DNA of 64,000 nucleotides, taken from the NCBI GenBank assembly GCA_022701275.1, contig CP031740.1, forward strand, positions 6,461,001 through 6,525,000. The letters are read 5' to 3'. The notes under the pieces are model-generated. The model worked only from the letters and a program-made list of their open reading frames with translations. It was not told the origin of the DNA and did no database searches. Shown here piece by piece: positions 8,391-18,500 of this stretch. How positions within the stretch are numbered: position 1 is the stretch's first letter; every line of letters begins with the position of its first letter. The DNA is from Microcoleus vaginatus PCC 9802 (GTDB taxonomy: Bacteria; Cyanobacteriota; Cyanobacteriia; Cyanobacteriales; Microcoleaceae). The translations under genes were made by a program, and so were the position numbers.

Positions 8391-9341
8391 ATGAACGAGC
8401 CAATAACTGCTACAGATCTGCCTCCTGCATTCCCCGATCATACCCAATTGCCAGACGAAGACGGTACATTTGTAAAAAATTTTCAGGAGCATCCTCAGAG
8501 CATCATTCTGACAGATTCGATCGGGCCGGTTGTAGAGCGCCTGCATCCAGACGGACAATATGCGATCGGGCAAGATTGCGGCATTTACTGGCGAGAAACT
8601 GACCCGCCAGAGCGAGGTGCTTCTGCACCGGATTGGTTTGAGGTGCCGAATGTACCGGCAACACTTGACGGTTTTCGCCGTTCTTATGTACTTTGGCGGG
8701 AACACATGGCTCCCTTCATTGCTTTAGAATTTGCTAGCGGTAATGGAGAGGAAGAGCGCGATTCCCTTCGGGATAGCTTCGCTTCACGTACTCCCTTGAC
8801 TGTGGCCGCTGACGGTACAACAACTAAACCCGGTAAGTTTTGGGTGTACGAGAGAATTATCCGCATTCCTTACTAGGGTATTTATGAAATGAGAACTGGC
8901 AATTTAGAAGTCTATCACCTGATAGATTTTGTGTATCCAAGGATGGAGCCCAACGAACGCGCTCACTATCCGATTCCTGTACTAGATTTAGAATTGGGAC
9001 TCTGGCAGGGAAGCTATCAAAATCAAGAACTATTTTGGCTGCGGTGGTGGGATTCGCAGGGGAATTTGCTGTTAACTGGCTCCGAAAAAGTTGAAATTGA
9101 GCGGGGCAGAGTCGAACAAGAACAGCAAAGAACTCAACAACAACAGCACAGAACTCAACAAGTACGGCAAAGAACTCAACAAGCAGAGCGAAAAGCCGCC
9201 CAGTTAGCGAAGCGACTGCGAGCAATGGGAATCGATCCCGATGCTGAGGATGGATATGAAAGTCCCAAAACTCTCTCTGTAGCGCTAGCACTGCGTACCT
9301 TACCTTTTATAATCACACAAAACCAAGCTTATGGAAACTAA
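8391..9341 (+). pseudogene. Uma2 family (DUF820) endonuclease gene interrupted by an in-frame TAG
   Basis: Two open frames, 8391-8876 (161 residues) and 8889-9341, are one gene. They lie in the same frame and are separated by a single TAG at 8874-8876; reading through gives RIPY-stop-GIYEMRTGNLEVYHL, a seamless Uma2 core. N-terminal part: ILTDSIGPVVERLHPDGQY; then APDWFEVPNV...YVLWREHMAPFIALEFASG. C-terminal part: WWDSQGNLL and a glutamine/arginine-rich coiled coil (QQRTQQ repeats) ending KRLRAMGIDPDAE, as usual for cyanobacterial Uma2 proteins. Uma2 folds like a PD-(D/E)XK nuclease; its biological role is unclear. A repeat is inserted in frame at about 8756-8790. Either a recent nonsense mutation, a sequencing error, or two separate polypeptides. 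Confidence 0.8.
8756..8790. repeat. Palindromic repeat inserted in frame in the Uma2 gene
   Basis: A 35-base segment (starting GCGCGATTCCCTTCGGGATAG and ending CTTCGCTTCACG) has the look of a short dispersed cyanobacterial palindrome. It adds about twelve residues (RDSLRDSFASRT) between two parts of the Uma2 core without breaking the frame. Confidence 0.6.
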
Positions 9342-9744
9342 ACCACCTCTACCGCCCTTTACGCTGGAAACGGCTAAAGCCAAAGTTCAAGCTGCTGAAG
9401 ATGCCTGGAATACCCGCGATCCAGAACGAGTAGCCTTAGCTTATACGGAAGATTCTCAGTGGCGAAACCGTGCCGAATTCTTCAGCGGACGGGAACAAAT
9501 CAAGGCTTTTTTAAGACGAAAATGGGCAAAGGAACTAGATTACCGTTTAAAGAAAGAACTGTGGAGTTTTACAGAGAATCGGATTTCTGTTCGCTTCGAG
9601 TATGAGTGGCATGATGATTCGGGCTACTGGTATCGCGCCTATGGTAATGAACAGTGGGAATTTGCAGAAAATGGGTTAATGCGAAGACGTGAAGCTAGCA
9701 TTAATGATGTTCCGATTCAAGAGTCTGAACGGAAGTTTCGATAA
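9331..9744 (+). CDS. NTF2-like protein (DUF1348 / SnoaL-like fold)
   Basis: A 137-residue small cone-shaped-fold protein. The opening helices [51 protein letters not shown] and the strand [30 protein letters not shown] match the DUF1348 branch of the NTF2-like superfamily. Members are usually around 150 residues and are dimeric; no reaction is firmly established for this branch. Start ATG at 9331 overlaps the end of the Uma2 frame by 11 bp, so the two may be read from one transcript. No signal peptide. Confidence 0.85.
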   Translation: METKPPLPPFTLETAKAKVQAAEDAWNTRDPERVALAYTEDSQWRNRAEFFSGREQIKAFLRRKWAKELDYRLKKELWSFTENRISVRFEYEWHDDSGYWYRAYGNEQWEFAENGLMRRREASINDVPIQESERKFR

Positions 9745-10106
9745 AATTTATCTGTGAGTTGCTAAACGCATAAACCTGGTTTTTTAGGAAAATATACAGG
9801 TTTATAGTGAGAACTTTAGTCATGATTGACTCAAGGCCTGAAAGACGAATAAAGTCCTCACTACTAACGAAAGGTTGGTAGTAAGGACTTGAATCATGAT
9901 TAGAACTATTGCAAAAATACAAAGCACCCCACCCCAACCCTCCCCTGGAATCAGGGGAGGAGGCAAGATTATTCTTGTTTCCCTCCTTAATAAGGGGGGA
10001 CTGGCGGGGGGAGAATTTGACTTTTGCAAGAACTCTAAAGAAGTTTATAGAGCATCTGCGATCGTGTAGAATCTGAAAAAACAATTTTAATGGAGTTTTG
10101 TTGCAA
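9745..10106. repeat. Repeat-rich gap: stem-loop and GC-rich dispersed repeat
   Basis: At about 9852-9890 an imperfect stem-loop pairs AAGTCCTCACTACTAAC with GGTTGGTAGTAAGGACTT; the flanks (TCATGATT near 9821 and AATCATGATT near 9892) also repeat in inverse form. At 9924-10015 lies a second repeat type with CCCACCCCAACCCTCCCC and CCCTCCTTAATAAGGGGGG, related to those at 13806-13875 and 37921-38010. No gene is seen in these 362 bp. Confidence 0.7.
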
Positions 10107-10595
10107 ATGAAATTTTTGGCGATCGAAACACTGATTGTTAGTTCTATCCTTCTGTCAATCTCATCATTGTCCTCTGCTCAAAGTAATCCACAGGGCTCTA
10201 CAATTCTACCCACAGGAGCTTACTACGCTCAAGGAACAATGTTCAATAACTCCCGTAGAGAAATTGCACATCAAAATAATAGAATCTGCATCAAGATCGT
10301 CGATGGCCCTGCAAATCCCTACAAAGGAGTCGAATCTATCACAATTAGCAGCGTGTCTTTGGAAAATGGGAAATACTATATTGATGCAACTGGCACAGAG
10401 CTAGTATTAAAAAACAATGGAAAAGCATTCTCTGGCGACATTCGCGGTACATGGGAGTATAGAGGTATCTCCCCCGATCCAAGGAGTCAACCCATACAAG
10501 CTAAAAAAATGGCAGAATGTGTAGCGGCTCAAGGACGATATGTGCAGAAGATGGAAGGAATATCCATTTCAGGAATCGATTTTCCCAAGCATTAA
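10107..10595 (+). CDS. Secreted small protein of unknown function
   Basis: A 162-residue protein with a clear Sec signal peptide: MKFLAIETLIVSSILLSISSLSSAQ, cleavage probably after SSAQ or SSA. The mature part has beta-rich text with TGTELVLKNNGKAFSGDIRGTWEYRG and two cysteines (NRICIKI, AECVAAQG) that could form a disulfide. I chose the ATG at 10107, since TGGAG at 10091-10095 is well spaced from it; two in-frame TTG codons just upstream are less likely. Probably periplasmic or released. I do not recognise a family. It is single, followed by a convergent dioxygenase gene. Confidence 0.7.
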   Translation: MKFLAIETLIVSSILLSISSLSSAQSNPQGSTILPTGAYYAQGTMFNNSRREIAHQNNRICIKIVDGPANPYKGVESITISSVSLENGKYYIDATGTELVLKNNGKAFSGDIRGTWEYRGISPDPRSQPIQAKKMAECVAAQGRYVQKMEGISISGIDFPKH

Positions 10596-10718
10596 CTATG
10601 ATCGAGATGGGTGGGGGCGCAACCAAAAGGTGATCTGTGGGATGCAGTAATGGGTAATCGAAGTAAGGTGCGCGGCGCGCACCCTACATCATTAGGTTAT
10701 GCGTCCAGGATTGTATCC

Positions 10719-11387
10719 TCAATCGGTAAGCAAACTCGGAGAAGTCAGCACAAAGACATCCCTGGTTCCCACCCCTTCAGATTCCGGTTTAATCGGTGTA
10801 GTAAAGTGAAAAAACTCGTGGTCGTTAACTAACAGCAATTCTCCCGGATGCAGAATTTTATTAAAAACAGGCTTCTCTTTTTTAGCCAAGTACAAATGCG
10901 TTTCCCCGCCTACAATATTAGTTCTGTCAACCGAGAAAATCCCGATAAAATCAGTACCGTCTTGGTGAATGCCTTCCGGTGCGGGGTTGCCAAAATTGTG
11001 CGGCGAACAAGTCGTCCTGATTTGATGGATGCCGATTTCAGCTTCTGGGTGAATTTTGCAAGAATCGAAAAAAGCAAAAATCATCTGTTTGAAATTATCG
11101 AGGGCGATTAGTCGATCGTCCAATTCGGCAAATTCCCGCCTGATATCACCCACTAGCGGATTGTATGTTTTGCTTTGAAACAAATAGCCGTGAGGTAACT
11201 TAACTAACTCATTTCCGTTGACTGTAAACCGCGACAATCTCCTCGAACGATACTTACCTTTTACATACGGATCGACAGGCATATCGTCAAAAAATTCCTT
11301 GAAGCCTTCTAGCTTAATCGAGTTTACTTTTTTGAAAGTAAACATGAAAGCATAATCCAAATCAATGGATTCTAATACCGTTTTCAT
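10719..11387 (-). CDS. 2-oxoglutarate/Fe(II)-dependent dioxygenase (PF10014-type)
   Basis: A 222-residue soluble oxygenase. The iron ligands are visible: HxD in GIHQDGTDF and a distal histidine in VNDHEFFHFTTPI, followed by the 2-oxoglutarate-binding arginine candidate in GTRDVFVLTSP. Text such as RTTCSPHNFGNPAPEGIHQDGTD and GGETHLYL matches the 2OG-Fe_Oxy_2 family that includes the free amino acid hydroxylase isoleucine 4-dioxygenase. It would hydroxylate a small substrate, perhaps an amino acid, with O2 and 2-oxoglutarate. GGAG lies eight bases before the ATG. Single gene; the substrate is not known. Confidence 0.85.
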   Translation of the reverse strand: MKTVLESIDLDYAFMFTFKKVNSIKLEGFKEFFDDMPVDPYVKGKYRSRRLSRFTVNGNELVKLPHGYLFQSKTYNPLVGDIRREFAELDDRLIALDNFKQMIFAFFDSCKIHPEAEIGIHQIRTTCSPHNFGNPAPEGIHQDGTDFIGIFSVDRTNIVGGETHLYLAKKEKPVFNKILHPGELLLVNDHEFFHFTTPIKPESEGVGTRDVFVLTSPSLLTD

Positions 11388-11575
11388 AGATTTTTCTCCA
11401 TGAAGCCTTGCTCCCCTCTCTAATTTAGCCTTGAGGAGGTGTATGCTTCTACTCTAGCGCAGGTTTTTTGTATGTGTCGTAAAAGACACTACAAAAATTG
11501 CAAAGATATCGTAAAGCTTGCAAGATGAATCCGGGGGCTTGTTCTTCTTTTAATCCCAAATCCAAAATCTAAAAT

Positions 11576-12340
11576 CTAAAATCGATTGACCGCTTTCACC
11601 AGCGACTGACAGGCCCGCAGGAAAACGGCAACATCGACCCCAAGTGTGACGTACTGAACGCCAGCATCAATCCACTGCTGGGCGATTTCGGGGTTGTCAG
11701 CAAAAGTACCCGCGGCTTTGCCTGCTTTGCGGATGGTTTGCACTGCCTCCTGCATCATGTCGATGACTCGGGGATCGCGGACTTGGCCGGGAATGCCGAT
11801 CGACTGTGACAGATCGTAAGGCCCTAGAAAAATCACGTCCACCTCTGGCACAGTAACAATTTCTGCCAGGTTGTCGATGCCGCCTTTGCCTTCGACATGA
11901 ATCACAACTAAGGATTCTTCGTTGAGTCGATCGGTGATATTTGTACCTGCGGCGGTGTAAAGTCCCGCCCGCGTAGCGAAGGAAAGGCCTCGCGTGCCCA
12001 GAGGACTGTATTTAGCGCTTTTGACAGCGGTTTCGGCATCGATTTTGCTTTCAATTTGAGGTACTTGAACGCCTGCACTACCGATATCAAGAGCTCGTTG
12101 AATTTGCGGCCCGTCGTTTTTGCGGACGCGAATAATCGGTGCAATTCCAGTGCAGTCGGCGGCGCGACACAAATCTTCAGCAGCAAGCGGGTTCAGGGGG
12201 CCGTGTTCCATATCGATAACGGCGAAATCAAATCCAGCGTGACCGCATATTTCCATGAATGCGGGATAAGCGCAGTTCATAAATAAACCGAGGACTGTTT
12301 CGCCTTGTTTGATTTTTTGTTTGAGTTGGTTTTGACGCAT
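11576..12340 (-). CDS. HpcH/HpaI aldolase/citrate lyase family protein
   Basis: A 254-residue class II aldolase of the HpaI (4-hydroxy-2-oxoheptanedioate aldolase) family, which cleaves or forms carbon-carbon bonds next to pyruvate or related 2-oxo acids with a divalent metal. Seen: FAVIDMEHGPLN near 34-45, IIRVRKNDGPQIQRALDIGSAGVQVPQIES with the substrate-binding arginine, VIHVEGKGGIDNL with the metal-ligand glutamate, and VDVIFLGPYDLSQSIGIPGQ with the ligand aspartate. All catalytic residues appear intact. Cyanobacteria lack the aromatic degradation pathway for which HpaI is named, so the true substrate is uncertain. The stop codon sits within a heptamer repeat (11556-11582). Single gene. 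Confidence 0.9.
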   Translation of the reverse strand: MRQNQLKQKIKQGETVLGLFMNCAYPAFMEICGHAGFDFAVIDMEHGPLNPLAAEDLCRAADCTGIAPIIRVRKNDGPQIQRALDIGSAGVQVPQIESKIDAETAVKSAKYSPLGTRGLSFATRAGLYTAAGTNITDRLNEESLVVIHVEGKGGIDNLAEIVTVPEVDVIFLGPYDLSQSIGIPGQVRDPRVIDMMQEAVQTIRKAGKAAGTFADNPEIAQQWIDAGVQYVTLGVDVAVFLRACQSLVKAVNRF

Positions 12341-12429
12341 AAATTTGGAGTTTTTTTACCGCCGCTGACGACCGATGAACCTAAATTATTTTTAAGAATA
12401 CAGCTAAAATATTGCCGTTACAAATTACT

Positions 12430-12942
12430 TTAGGTTAACAGAATAGACAAAAATTTTGTAGCTGCTTTTGCTTCGATTTTAAAGGGAATCAAGCACAAAA
12501 GCCAGCCGAAAATAAACATTCCTAAAATTGGTAAAAATATTGGTCCCACGGAGGGTTCGACTAACCAAGCAAATAAAGAAAACATTCCTATACTGCCAGT
12601 TGTCCACAGCCAAAGAATCAAAAATCCTATGACTATTTTATTTAAAGTCATCCTAATTTTGATGGAACAACCGAACTGTTGAGTATGGATATCTCCTTCT
12701 ATAATTGGGAACAATAAATTTCGACCAATGATGATGCGATTAATCTTGAAATTTTTGCCAGAAAGTGTTCCTTCATAAGGTTTCGCAGGTGGCGGACCAA
12801 AGGGTATAATTATTCTAACAACTTTGGGAGGAGTGACAACTTCGTCCAACCTGCGCCCCACTTCCGAAAAAGTTAAACTGGTGGTAATTGTTAAACTCTC
12901 AAAAGGAATCAATGACCTAAAAATTTTGACGATTTTGAGCAT
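12430..12942 (-). CDS. Membrane protein of unknown function
   Basis: A 170-residue protein with a soluble N-terminal half and two hydrophobic segments near the C-terminus (KIVIGFLILWLWTTGSIGMFSLFAWLV and IFLPILGMFIFGWLLCLIPF). The open frame extends to an ATG at 13017, but that stretch overlaps the upstream region of the divergent FAD gene and the ATG at 12942 (MLKIVKIFRSLIPFESL) is a more natural start. The soluble part has FSEVGRRLDEVVTPPKVVRIIIPFG and FKINRIIIGRNLLFPIIEGDI, suggesting a small beta domain. Cyanobacterial unknowns with this plan exist; I assign no function. Confidence 0.6.
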   Translation of the reverse strand: MLKIVKIFRSLIPFESLTITTSLTFSEVGRRLDEVVTPPKVVRIIIPFGPPPAKPYEGTLSGKNFKINRIIIGRNLLFPIIEGDIHTQQFGCSIKIRMTLNKIVIGFLILWLWTTGSIGMFSLFAWLVEPSVGPIFLPILGMFIFGWLLCLIPFKIEAKAATKFLSILLT

Positions 12943-13058
12943 AAGGTTGACCCGGCTGTTCAATAGTTGTTGCTGGTATAAATGCCTCTTCTCTAAAAAA
13001 GTTTTCCCTGACAACACCGCGAAATACCAGTATACTGCAAAATAAACATTTAGATGGC

Positions 13059-15212
13059 ATGAGTGTTTTTCGCGCTATGTCAAAATTAATTCCCCAATCT
13101 CTGATGAAACTTAGACAGTATCTATTTTTGCTCAAAGGTCGATCGATCCTTAGCCTCACCCTCGGCATCATTTCCGCGATAGGGAGCATTTCGCCAGTAT
13201 TTGCCGAACCTCCGCGCAATCCCGACACTGCTGAAACTTGCGACATTCTAGTAGCAGGCGGCGGGCTCGCAGGCGCTGCTACCGCTTACGAAGGTTTGCT
13301 GGCGGGGCGCACAGTTTGCCTTACTGAAATTACTGACTGGGTAGGCGGTCAAATTTCCTCCCAGGGAACTTCCGCACTCGATGAAAGAGAGACTCAGCGA
13401 TCGCTCTTATTTTACCCCCGTGGCTACCTCGAATTGCGGGGGCGGATCAAGGAACATTACGGCCGGCTAAATCCCGGAGGCTGTTGGGTTAGCTATTCGT
13501 GTTTCATGCCCTACGACGGTCACAAAATTCTATTTAACATCTTGCAGGATGCCGCTAGAAAAGGCAAAGGCACGCTGAAATGGTTTCCCAATACAGTTAT
13601 TAAAGAACTAGCAATTACTCCTGCTGGGGCGGGGAATACGGTTGGGGGCCAACAAATTAAAAGTGCGATCGCCATTCAACATAAACCCGCCGCCAACACG
13701 CCACCACTCAACACGGAAACTCTTTCTCAAACTATCGAAGATGCCTATCGCTACGAAAATTCTCCGCGATTTAACAAAACTATTATTCGGTTTATTTCTA
13801 AAGCATCTGGAACCCCCCCTAACACAAAAAGGGGGGGGAATTCCACAAGTTCCCCGCCTGTACAAGGGGGTGCTGATTGGTATGTTGTAGATGCCACCGA
13901 AACAGGCGAATTGATCGGACTTGCGGATGTTCCTTACCGCCTCGGAATTGACCCGCGTTCCCCTCTTGAACCTTCCTCCCCCAGCCCAACCGGCGACGCT
14001 TACTGCACTCAAGGTTTTACCTACACCTTTGCGATGCAGGCAACGAAGGAACCGCAGCAGCATCAAGTGCCGTCTTTTTATCAACAATATGCTCCTTACT
14101 ACAGCTACGAATTGCCGAGATTGGCGAGCTTTCCCTTAGTTTTCACCTACCGCCAAATCAGGAGCATGAGACCGGATGAAAAGCGACCTTCAGACCCGAA
14201 GCAATTCCCGATTTATCCCGGGGATATTTCGATGCAAAACTGGACTTGGGGCAATGACTATCGTCCCGGTTCTGCCCAGGATAATTTAATTTATTCTCGC
14301 GAGCAGTTGGAAGAAGCAGGTCAACTGCAACCGGGGGGATGGATGGGCGGTTTGCGAACGGAAACTTTGCGAAAGGGAGAAGAAAATGCCAAAGGATTTT
14401 TCTACTGGCTGGTAACAGGAACTACTGACTCGCAGCTAGGAGATGGAGTCAAAAAGCCTAATCCAAACAATCGTTTTTTGAGCGGGTTGGATTCGCCGAT
14501 GGGGACGGTGCACGGACTTTCTAAATATCCTTATATGCGGGAGGGCCGACGCATTATTGGGCGGCCGAGTTTCAATCAGCCTCAAGGTTTTATGGTGTGG
14601 GAAGTTGATATGTCTCGCACTGACTTTACGGCTGATTTTTATCGCCAGAATTTGTCGGAGGAAGAGTATCGCAATTTGTGGTTGGCTGTGGGTGGTTTGA
14701 ATGCCCCGGCTTTGGCTGTGGGAAGTCAATCTGTTGAGGATACAAAATCGCGATCGCGCGCTACGATTTATCCTGATTCTGTGGGTATCGGTCATTATGC
14801 GATCGACTTTCACCCCTGCATGACCAACAGTCCGCCGGAAGCACCGGGAAATACCGAACGGGAAGGTACTCGCAAAGCTCAAGGGCAAGCTTATCCCTTC
14901 CAAATTCCGCTGCGGGCAATGATTCCCCAGAAAATTGACAATATGTTAGTGGCAGGTAAAAGTATTGCTGTTAGCCACACAGCGGCTGCTGCTTATCGAG
15001 TGCATTCTTTTGAATGGTCTGCTGGTGCGGCGGCGGGAGTTACGGCTGCTTTTTCCCTAGAAAAAGGGATTCTACCTTATGAATTAGTGGACGAATTGCC
15101 GTCCCGCGAGCCAAACTTGGAAGTGTTGCAGTTGCGGTTGCAACAAAATGCTAATCCGATCGCCTTTCCGGGTACTTCTATTTTCAATAGTTCGTGGCAA
15201 AATTGGAAATAA
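13059..15212 (+). CDS. Exported FAD-dependent oxidoreductase
   Basis: A 717-residue flavoprotein. Residues about 22-50 form a signal peptide (SILSLTLGIISAIGSISPVFAEPP). The Rossmann FAD site follows: CDILVAGGGLAGAATAYEGLLAGRTVCLTE, with the GxGxxG-like GGGLAG. The C-terminal part has MLVAGKSIAVSHTAAAAYRVHSFEWSAGAAAGVTAA, the second FAD contact of the PF12831 family, plus GIGHYAIDFHPC near 570. Such enzymes in cyanobacteria are periplasmic or thylakoid-lumenal with unknown substrates. A repeat is inserted in frame at 13806-13875 (residues about 250-272), turning part of the chain into low-complexity SGTPPNTKRGG...SSPPVQGG. Divergent from the membrane-protein gene. Confidence 0.85.
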   Translation: MSVFRAMSKLIPQSLMKLRQYLFLLKGRSILSLTLGIISAIGSISPVFAEPPRNPDTAETCDILVAGGGLAGAATAYEGLLAGRTVCLTEITDWVGGQISSQGTSALDERETQRSLLFYPRGYLELRGRIKEHYGRLNPGGCWVSYSCFMPYDGHKILFNILQDAARKGKGTLKWFPNTVIKELAITPAGAGNTVGGQQIKSAIAIQHKPAANTPPLNTETLSQTIEDAYRYENSPRFNKTIIRFISKASGTPPNTKRGGNSTSSPPVQGGADWYVVDATETGELIGLADVPYRLGIDPRSPLEPSSPSPTGDAYCTQGFTYTFAMQATKEPQQHQVPSFYQQYAPYYSYELPRLASFPLVFTYRQIRSMRPDEKRPSDPKQFPIYPGDISMQNWTWGNDYRPGSAQDNLIYSREQLEEAGQLQPGGWMGGLRTETLRKGEENAKGFFYWLVTGTTDSQLGDGVKKPNPNNRFLSGLDSPMGTVHGLSKYPYMREGRRIIGRPSFNQPQGFMVWEVDMSRTDFTADFYRQNLSEEEYRNLWLAVGGLNAPALAVGSQSVEDTKSRSRATIYPDSVGIGHYAIDFHPCMTNSPPEAPGNTEREGTRKAQGQAYPFQIPLRAMIPQKIDNMLVAGKSIAVSHTAAAAYRVHSFEWSAGAAAGVTAAFSLEKGILPYELVDELPSREPNLEVLQLRLQQNANPIAFPGTSIFNSSWQNWK
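13806..13875. repeat. GC-rich dispersed repeat inserted in frame in the FAD oxidoreductase gene
   Basis: About 70 bp containing ACCCCCCCTAACACAAAAAG, a G8 run and CCCGCCTGTACAAGGGGG. It is of the same type as the intergenic repeats at 9924-10015 and 37921-38010. The frame stays open and the flanking sequence (RFISKA and ADWYVVDATETGEL) rejoins a conserved family stretch. Confidence 0.65.
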
Positions 15213-15227
15213 TCGCAGTTGGTAATC

Positions 15228-15256
15228 TGTAGGGCGGGCATCCTGCCCGCCCTACA
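15228..15256. terminator. 13-bp hairpin after the FAD oxidoreductase gene
   Basis: Arms TGTAGGGCGGGCA (15228-15240) and TGCCCGCCCTACA (15244-15256) form a perfect 13-bp stem with a 3-base loop, 16 bp after the stop codon. There is no U-tract, so it may be a dispersed palindromic repeat that only incidentally blocks transcription or protects the 3' end. Confidence 0.5.
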
Positions 15257-15517
15257 ATAAAATTCACTCTTTGTAGAACAGGGTGCAACAAGCTTTCGGG
15301 CTTGTTCCTGACACCCGACAATTAAGTGGTTACCAAGAAGAGCCTGCTAACCAGTATAAAATAACCACTAACAAAATAGCTGATAAATATAGCTGATAAA
15401 CAGCAATTTGTCATCCATCTTTCGACAGAAGCAATCAGGCACTGCTTTAGTCGGATAATATCAATAATCTCAAAAATATTCCCCCCTTCCCCTTCAAACT
15501 CGTCAAAGGTAACTGTC

Positions 15518-18500
15518 ATGTCAACTGCACAGATAACAAGCTCCAATTCCAATAATGGTTATGCCAAACAGTTACTTAGAACCTTAGTGGCAGTCAAAAA
15601 AGGGGACTTTTCAGTTCGGATGCCCATAGACCAGACCGGTCTAGCGGGGAAAATTGCTGACGAACTTAACGACATTATCGATCTCAATGAGAGAATGGCG
15701 GCCGAACTCGAGCGGATCGGCACAGTTGTCGGTAAAGAAGGCAAAATCGCCCAGCGGGCCACCATTGGCAGCGCCGAGGGGTCATGGGCAGCTAGCGTAA
15801 ACTCTGTCAATACCCTAATTACAGATTTAGTGCAACCAACCTCTGAAACCGCCAGAGTAATTCGGGCCGTAGCAAAAGGAGATTTATCGCAAACTATCGC
15901 CTTAGAAATAGAAGACAGACCCCTCAAAGGAGAATTCCTCCAAACAGCGCAAATTGTTAACACAATGGTAGACCAATTGAGCTCCTTTGCGTCGGAAGTA
16001 ACGCGGGTGGCTAGGGAAGTGGGAACCGAAGGGAAATTAGGCGTGCAAGCAGAAGTTAAAGGAGTTGCTGGAACTTGGAAAGATTTAACGGATTCAGTTA
16101 ACTCGATGGCGGGGAATTTAACAGCACAAGTGCGTAACATTGCCGAAGTGACAACGGCGGTGGCAAATGGCGACTTGTCCAAGAAAATTACAGTAGATGT
16201 AAAAGGTGAAATTCTCGAACTGAAAAACACGATTAACATCATGGTGGATCAGTTGAGTTCCTTCGCATCTGAAGTAACGCGGGTGGCGAGAGAAGTGGGA
16301 ACGGAAGGCAAATTAGGCGTGCAAGCTGAAGTCCGAGGAGTAGCAGGAACCTGGAAAGATTTAACGGATTCAGTTAACTCGATGGCCGGCAATCTTACCG
16401 CACAAGTACGGAACATTGCCGACGTGACGACTGCTGTGGCAAATGGTGACTTATCTAAAAAAATTACTGTAGATGTTAAAGGTGAAATTCTGGAGTTAAA
16501 AAACACTATTAACATCATGGTGGATCAGTTAAATTCCTTCGCATCTGAAGTAACGCGGGTGGCGAGAGAAGTAGGTTCCGAAGGCAAACTCGGCGGTCAA
16601 GCAGAAGTTAAAGGAGTTGCAGGAACTTGGAAGGATTTAACGGATAGCGTTAACTTCATGGCAGGCAGTTTGACAGCACAAGTGCGGAACATCGCTGAAG
16701 TGACAACCGCTGTGGCAAAGGGCGATTTATCTAAGAAAATTACCGTAGATGTTAAAGGGGAAATTCTCGAACTCAAAAATACCGTCAACACGATGGTTGA
16801 CCAGTTAAATTCCTTCGCATCTGAAGTAACCAGGGTTGCTAGGGAAGTGGGAAATGAAGGAAAATTAGGCGTACAAGCTGAAGTGCAGGAAGTAGCAGGA
16901 ACCTGGAAAGATTTAACGGATTCAGTTAACTCAATGGCGGGAAATTTAACAGCACAAGTCCGCAACATTGCTGAGGTGACGACGGCTGTTGCTAACGGTG
17001 ACTTATCTAAAAAAATTACGGTACAGGTTAAAGGAGAAATTTTAGAGCTGAAAAACACCATTAACGTGATGGTGGATCAGCTTAATTCCTTCGCTTCGGA
17101 AGTAACCAGGGTTGCTAGGGAAGTGGGTTCCGAAGGTAAACTCGGCGGTCAAGCGGATGTCCGAGGCGTAGCAGGAACTTGGAAGGATTTAACGGATAGC
17201 GTTAACTTCATGGCTGGTAGTTTGACAGAGCAAGTACGGAATATTGCGGCTGTTACGACGGCTGTGGCTAATGGCGACTTGTCGAAGAAAATTACTGTCG
17301 ATGTTAAAGGTGAAATTCTGGAGTTAAAAAACACCGTCAACACGATGGTGGATCAGTTAAATTCCTTTGCTTCGGAAGTAACACGGGTTGCTAGGGAAGT
17401 GGGAACCGAAGGGAAATTAGGCGTGCAAGCGGAAGTTAAAGGAGTTGCTGGAACTTGGAAAGATTTAACGGATTCAGTTAACTCGATGGCGGGGAATTTA
17501 ACAGCACAAGTGCGTAACATTGCCGAAGTGACAACCGCTGTGGCAAATGGCGACTTGTCGAAGAAAATTACAGTAGATGTAAAAGGTGAAATTCTCGAAC
17601 TGAAAAACACGATTAACATCATGGTGGATCAGTTGAGTTCCTTCGCATCTGAAGTAACGCGGGTGGCGAGAGAAGTGGGAACGGAAGGCAAATTAGGCGT
17701 GCAAGCTTACGTGCGGGGTGTAGGGGGAACTTGGAAAGATTTAACCGATAATGTTAACTTGATGGCGGGGAATTTGACCGCGCAGGTGCGGAATATTGCG
17801 GAAGTGACGAAAGCGGTGGCAAATGGCGATTTGTCTAAGAAAATCACCGTGGATGTTAAAGGCGAAATTCTGGAGTTGAAAGACACTATTAACGTGATGG
17901 TGGATCAGCTTAATTCCTTCGCTTCTGAGGTAACGCGGGTGGCGCGGGAGGTGGGAACCGAGGGTAAATTGGGCGGTCAAGCTGAGGTGAAAGGAGTTGC
18001 GGGAACTTGGAAAGATTTAACCGACAACGTAAACTCGATGGCGGGGAATTTGACAGCGCAAGTGCGGGGTATTGCTAAGGTTGTGACGGCGGTGGCGAAT
18101 GGCGATTTGAAGCGCAAATTAATGCTGGAAGCTAAGGGAGAAATTGCAACTCTGGCAGATACGATTAACGAGATGATTGATACGCTCGCGACGTTTGCCG
18201 ATCAAGTTACTACCGTGGCGCGGGAGGTGGGAATTGAAGGGAAATTGGGCGGCCAGGCAAAGGTTCCGGGCGCGGCGGGGACGTGGCGAGATTTGACGGA
18301 TAATGTGAATGAATTGGCGGCGAATTTGACTACTCAGTTGCGGGCGATCGCCGAAGTGGCAATTGCTGTTACCAGAGGCGATTTAACGAGGTCAATTTCC
18401 GTCGCCACTGAAGGAGAAGTTGCGATCGTTAAGGACAACATTAACCAGATGATCGCCAATCTCCGGGAGACTACGCAAAAAAATACTGAGCAAGATTGGC

